From assembly GCA_947175465.1 (NCBI GenBank), contig CAMWMY010000006.1, positions 1 through 16,762 of the forward strand: DNA of 16,762 bases. Reading direction: 5' to 3'. This document shows positions 14,255 through 16,762 of the stretch, in pieces. Under the pieces are notes generated by a model. That model saw only the letters and a program-made list of their open reading frames with translations, searched no databases and was not told where the DNA came from. Source of the stretch: an uncultured Erysipelotrichaceae bacterium (GTDB taxonomy: Bacteria > Bacillota_I > Bacilli_A > Erysipelotrichales > Erysipelotrichaceae). A program made the position numbers and the translations under genes. Positions within the stretch are counted from its first letter, which is position 1, and every line of letters begins with the position of its first letter.

Positions 14255-15326
14255 TTTCACTACCTGCCAATTTCGCTTGTTGATCTGCATGTTGCAAAGC
14301 ATCGAAAACATCTTTTAGTTTTCCTTCCATAATACGATCAAGCTGTTGTAAAGTAAGCGAAATTCGATGATCTGTCACACGATTTTGTGGATAGTTGTAT
14401 GTTCGTATCTTTTCAGCACGATCTCCTGTCCCTATCTTACTTTTTCGCTCTGCCCCTTGTTCTGCTTCTAATTTTCTTTGTTGCTCTTCATATACTCTTG
14501 ATCGTATCGTCATTAACGCTGTCGCTCTATTTTCGTGTTGTGATCGACCATCTTGACATTTCACCGTAATCCCTGTTGGTATATGCGTAACACGTACAGC
14601 AGAATCTGTCTTATTTACGTGCTGACCTCCAGCTCCACTAGCACGCATAGTATCAATTTCTAAATCATTCATATCAATATCAAATTCTTCTGGCTCAATC
14701 TCAGGTGTAACTAATACTGTTGCTGTTGATGTATGAATTCTTCCTTGAGATTCAGTCTTTGGAACACGTTGTACACGGTGACTTCCAGACTCAAACTTCA
14801 ATGTTCCATAAACACCATTCCCTTTAACCATAAACGATACTAAAGAGAATCCTCCAGCTTCCGCATCAGCCATTTCAATAATCTCGATTTTCCATCCTTG
14901 TGATTCTGCATATTTACTATACATTCGATATAAGTCACCAGCAAAAATGTTCCCCTCATCTCCTCCTGCAGCTCCTCTTATCTCCACAATAGCATTATTT
15001 CCATCATTTGGATCTTTCGGTATTAATAAAACTTGAAGCTTATCAAGTAAAGTAGCACTTTTAGGCTCTAATGTTTCTATTTCCATTTTTGCCATTTCTT
15101 TTAGCTCTTTATCCTCTTCCATAAGCAATACTTTTGCTTCTTCCAATTGCTTCATCACTTCTTTATATTCAGAGTAGACTTCTACTACTTGTGTTAAATC
15201 AGCTTGTTCTCTACCAAGTTTCGCCAAAAGTTTATTATCAGACACAACTTCTGGTGACATCATCAACTCATTAATCTCATGATAACGATGAACCATCCCT
15301 TCTAATCTTTCGATCATTACACTCAT
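14247..15326 (-). CDS. prfA: Peptide chain release factor 1
   Basis: RF1 decodes UAA and UAG and triggers peptide release. The 359-residue protein is normal length, with RGAAGGDEGNIFAGDL (117-132), the codon-recognition PxT as PKT (189-191) in RVPKTESQGR, the catalytic GAGGQHVNKTDSAVR (GGQ at 233-235), and an Arg/Asn-rich C-terminal RNRVTDHRISLTL-like block. AAGGAGG lies 6 bases before the ATG. Downstream overlap with prmC is conserved in many bacteria. RF1 here fits with TAA and TAG stops seen throughout the window. Confidence 0.98.
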   Translation of the reverse strand: MSVMIERLEGMVHRYHEINELMMSPEVVSDNKLLAKLGREQADLTQVVEVYSEYKEVMKQLEEAKVLLMEEDKELKEMAKMEIETLEPKSATLLDKLQVLLIPKDPNDGNNAIVEIRGAAGGDEGNIFAGDLYRMYSKYAESQGWKIEIIEMADAEAGGFSLVSFMVKGNGVYGTLKFESGSHRVQRVPKTESQGRIHTSTATVLVTPEIEPEEFDIDMNDLEIDTMRASGAGGQHVNKTDSAVRVTHIPTGITVKCQDGRSQHENRATALMTIRSRVYEEQQRKLEAEQGAERKSKIGTGDRAEKIRTYNYPQNRVTDHRISLTLQQLDRIMEGKLKDVFDALQHADQQAKLAGSENG

Positions 15327-15463
15327 AAAGAACCTCCTTAAAACTTTTCTTATATATCTTCATTATATCCTTATATACTATACCATTCTTAGCTATTCTT
15401 GGAAAGAAAAAGATGAGTAAATCCCTTTTATTTTCTTAAACTTTTCCTTATTTATCCTCAAAT

Positions 15464-15494
15464 AAAAAATGAACTCTACGCCACCTAAAGTTCA
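15464..15494 (-). terminator. Terminator of tdk
   Basis: Minus-strand stem TGAACTTTA / TAGAGTTCA (plus-strand arms 15486-15494 and 15470-15478, one G-U pair), a 7-base loop GGTGGCG, then six T's (15464-15469). Starts 23 bp after the tdk stop. Confidence 0.8.
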
Positions 15495-15517
15495 CCTCTT
15501 TCGACTTCTATATCTAT

Positions 15518-16132
15518 TTATTTGGTATAAGACAAAGATTGCTCTTCAATCGTTGGCTTTCCCTTAACTTTATGACAATGCCGGCATCTTGCCTCATAAG
15601 ACTCACTGGCCCCAACAAGAATAATAGGCTCATCATAACTTGCAGGCTCCCCATCTATCAATCTTTGGCTTCGCGTAGCTGGTGCTCCACAAGCACTACA
15701 TACAGCTGTTAATTTCGTAACAAATTCGGCACTTGTAAATAGCTTAGGCATGACACCAAATGCTACCCCACGAAAATCCATATCTAAGCCTGCTACCATC
15801 ACTCTTTTTCCTTTATCCGCAAAATATTCACAAATTTCTACAATCTCATCATCAAAAAATTGTACTTCATCAATAGCTATCACATCAATGCTATCATCTA
15901 CATGTTGAAAAATATCACGCCCATGCTGTATCGCAAAACTCTTCACACTACTTCCTGCATGTGATACAACATTATCATCACTATAACGATTGTCAATAGC
16001 AGGTTTAAATACAGCTATTTTTTTCTTTGCATACTCTAATACTTTAATTCTTCTTATAAGCTCTTCTGTCTTTCCCGCAAACATACAACCTGATATAACT
16101 TCAATCCATCCTTCTTTATATTGCTTATACAT
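15518..16132 (-). CDS. tdk: Thymidine kinase (type II)
   Basis: This enzyme salvages thymidine by ATP-dependent phosphorylation to dTMP. Type II features are clear: the P-loop [15 protein letters not shown] (14-28) with Lys21, AIDEVQFF (86-93) with catalytic Glu89, the [12 protein letters not shown] stretch (115-126), and a zinc site formed by C145 and C148 plus C183 and C186 (CRHC). I choose ATG 16132 (204 aa) over GTG 16141, because the GAGGTGA ribosome binding site overlaps that GTG and is well spaced from the ATG. It sits between rpmE and prfA as in many Bacillota, with terminators on both sides, so it is probably monocistronic. A TATAAT (16156-16161, minus strand) upstream is a likely -10. 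Confidence 0.96.
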   Translation of the reverse strand: MYKQYKEGWIEVISGCMFAGKTEELIRRIKVLEYAKKKIAVFKPAIDNRYSDDNVVSHAGSSVKSFAIQHGRDIFQHVDDSIDVIAIDEVQFFDDEIVEICEYFADKGKRVMVAGLDMDFRGVAFGVMPKLFTSAEFVTKLTAVCSACGAPATRSQRLIDGEPASYDEPIILVGASESYEARCRHCHKVKGKPTIEEQSLSYTK

Positions 16133-16217
16133 TCTATTCACCTCAAGTAACTATTATTATAACAAAATTAGCCAAAAAAAGTAACTTAAATTCATCTATA
16201 AATTGGAATGTTTTGTT

Positions 16218-16266
16218 AAAAAAAAGCTATCGGAATATAGTTCTCTATACCCCAATAGCTTTTTTT
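16218..16266 (-). terminator. Terminator of rpmE
   Basis: Outer stem AGCTAT/ATAGCT (16225-16230 and 16255-16260), flanked by A and T runs and continued by GG/CC and an inner TATAG/CTATA pairing with a 4-base loop. On the minus strand it is followed by eight T's. The first T run overlaps the rpmE stop codon region. Confidence 0.85.
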
Positions 16267-16468
16267 ATTTCATACCATATTTTCTATTAAATTTTTCAAT
16301 TCTACCTTGTGCAGCAGCGAAACGTTGACGTCCAGTATAAAATGGATGACAATTTGAACAAGTATCTACACGTAATTCTTTTGCTGTTGATCCTGATTCA
16401 AATTCATGACCACAAGATGTACATTTCACCATAACACGGTTGTATTCTGGATGAATTCCTTTTTTCAT
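16265..16468 (-). CDS. rpmE: 50S ribosomal protein L31 (zinc-binding type)
   Basis: The 67-residue L31 starts [16 protein letters not shown] and holds four cysteines, C16, C19, C37 and C40 (CTSC and CSNC), so it is the zinc-binding C+ form, followed by HPFYTGRQR and a basic C-terminal tail. The start at 16468 has GGAAGGAG about 8 bases upstream and matches the family; an in-frame ATG at 16498 would add ten residues that are not L31-like and overlap the leader hairpin. Neighbour of tdk and prfA as in many Bacillota. Confidence 0.97.
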   Translation of the reverse strand: MKKGIHPEYNRVMVKCTSCGHEFESGSTAKELRVDTCSNCHPFYTGRQRFAAAQGRIEKFNRKYGMK

Positions 16469-16487
16469 TTTTAACTCTCCTTCCGCC

Positions 16488-16508
16488 TTAGATTTCATGT
16501 CAATCTAA
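16488..16508 (-). promoter_or_regulatory. Leader hairpin just upstream of the rpmE ribosome binding site
   Basis: Inverted repeat TTAGATT / AATCTAA (16488-16494 and 16502-16508) with a 7-base loop, inside the short 5' leader and ending about 5 bases from GGAAGGAG. Several bacterial groups have L31 leader RNAs for autoregulation, so this is a candidate, but it does not match any structure I can name. Confidence 0.35.
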
Positions 16509-16523
16509 AGTAAGTGCTTTATT

Positions 16524-16552
16524 ATTATAACAATACTCTTTAAAATTATCAA
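16524..16552 (-). promoter_or_regulatory. rpmE promoter
   Basis: Minus strand TTGATA (16547-16552), 17-bp spacer, TATAAT (16524-16529); a near-consensus sigma-A promoter with an inferred leader of about 48 bases. Confidence 0.75.
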
Positions 16553-16602
16553 TAGCATTAAAAATTAAATTTCTTAAATTACGCATTAAATATACATTTT
16601 TT

Positions 16603-16762
16603 CTATACTTGAAGATTCTTTTTCTTTCTTTTCAAATAAGCAAGTACTCCTACAGATCCTCCCATAAGGACTGTCCATAGTCCTATCTGTGTAGCATCTC
16701 CTGTTTGTACTCCTTCAACACTACCTTCTGGTTGCACTTCATCTGTTGTTGTATCATCATCT
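16603..16762 (-). CDS. C-terminal end of a sortase-anchored surface protein (partial)
   Basis: Only the last 52 codons are inside the window; the 5' part lies beyond the right edge. The residues read as an acidic/Thr-rich stretch (DDDTTTDEVQPEGSVEG), then VQTGD, a hydrophobic segment (about residues 24-42, IGLWTVLMGGSVGVLAYL) and a basic tail KRKKK, ending in TAG. That is the layout of an LPXTG-like cell wall sorting signal, with QTGD in place of LPxTG. It should be anchored to peptidoglycan by a sortase. Nothing can be said about the extracellular domains. The 134 bp between this stop and rpmE hold the rpmE promoter. Confidence 0.75.
   Translation of the reverse strand, partial: DDDTTTDEVQPEGSVEGVQTGDATQIGLWTVLMGGSVGVLAYLKRKKKNLQV

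Overview
The window is AT-rich Bacillota (low-GC Gram-positive) chromosome. The gene order rpmE-tdk-prfA-prmC-tsaC-rpiB-glyA, strong AAGGAGG ribosome binding sites, a PRD-type PTS regulator and a sortase-type C-terminal anchor all point that way. A gut member of the Erysipelotrichia or a related class is my guess, but nothing seen fixes the genus.

Left region (about 42-8500, all minus strand): an uncharacterised PTS-linked catabolic locus. Reading in the direction of transcription, it holds a PRD/EIIA-domain transcription activator, an RDD-family membrane protein, and a lactose/cellobiose-type PTS split into EIIA and EIIB-EIIC. Next come a short stand-alone protein resembling part of glycine reductase component B (GrdB-like), a cytosolic glycosylasparaginase, a compact M20 (PepV/Sapep-like) dipeptidase and a CutC-family protein. 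Three near-identical 17-bp palindromes, consensus TTCCTA-N5-TAGGAA, lie upstream of EIIA, EIIB and the glycosylasparaginase gene. Each sits 32-33 bp upstream of a good -10 box, as expected for activator sites. They tie the three transcription units into one apparent regulon, probably driven by the neighbouring PRD regulator. The simplest reading is PTS import of a small glycosylated amino acid or peptide, possibly GlcNAc-asparagine, followed by intracellular cleavage. The substrate is inference.

Middle region (8600-10880): a RhuM-family gene (minus strand, TTG start) whose promoter is overlapped by an inverted repeat, a 351-bp AT-rich divergent intergenic region, then a plus-strand pair encoding an ArsC/Spx-like thioredoxin-fold protein and a short DtxR/MntR-family metalloregulator, closed by a clear terminator.

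Right region (10951-16498, all minus strand): housekeeping genes for serine hydroxymethyltransferase, RpiB, TsaC/Sua5, PrmC, release factor 1, thymidine kinase and ribosomal protein L31. Hairpin terminators divide them into glyA-rpiB-tsaC, prmC-prfA, tdk and rpmE units. The right edge cuts a surface protein gene; only its C-terminal sorting signal (VQTGD, hydrophobic segment, basic tail) is present.
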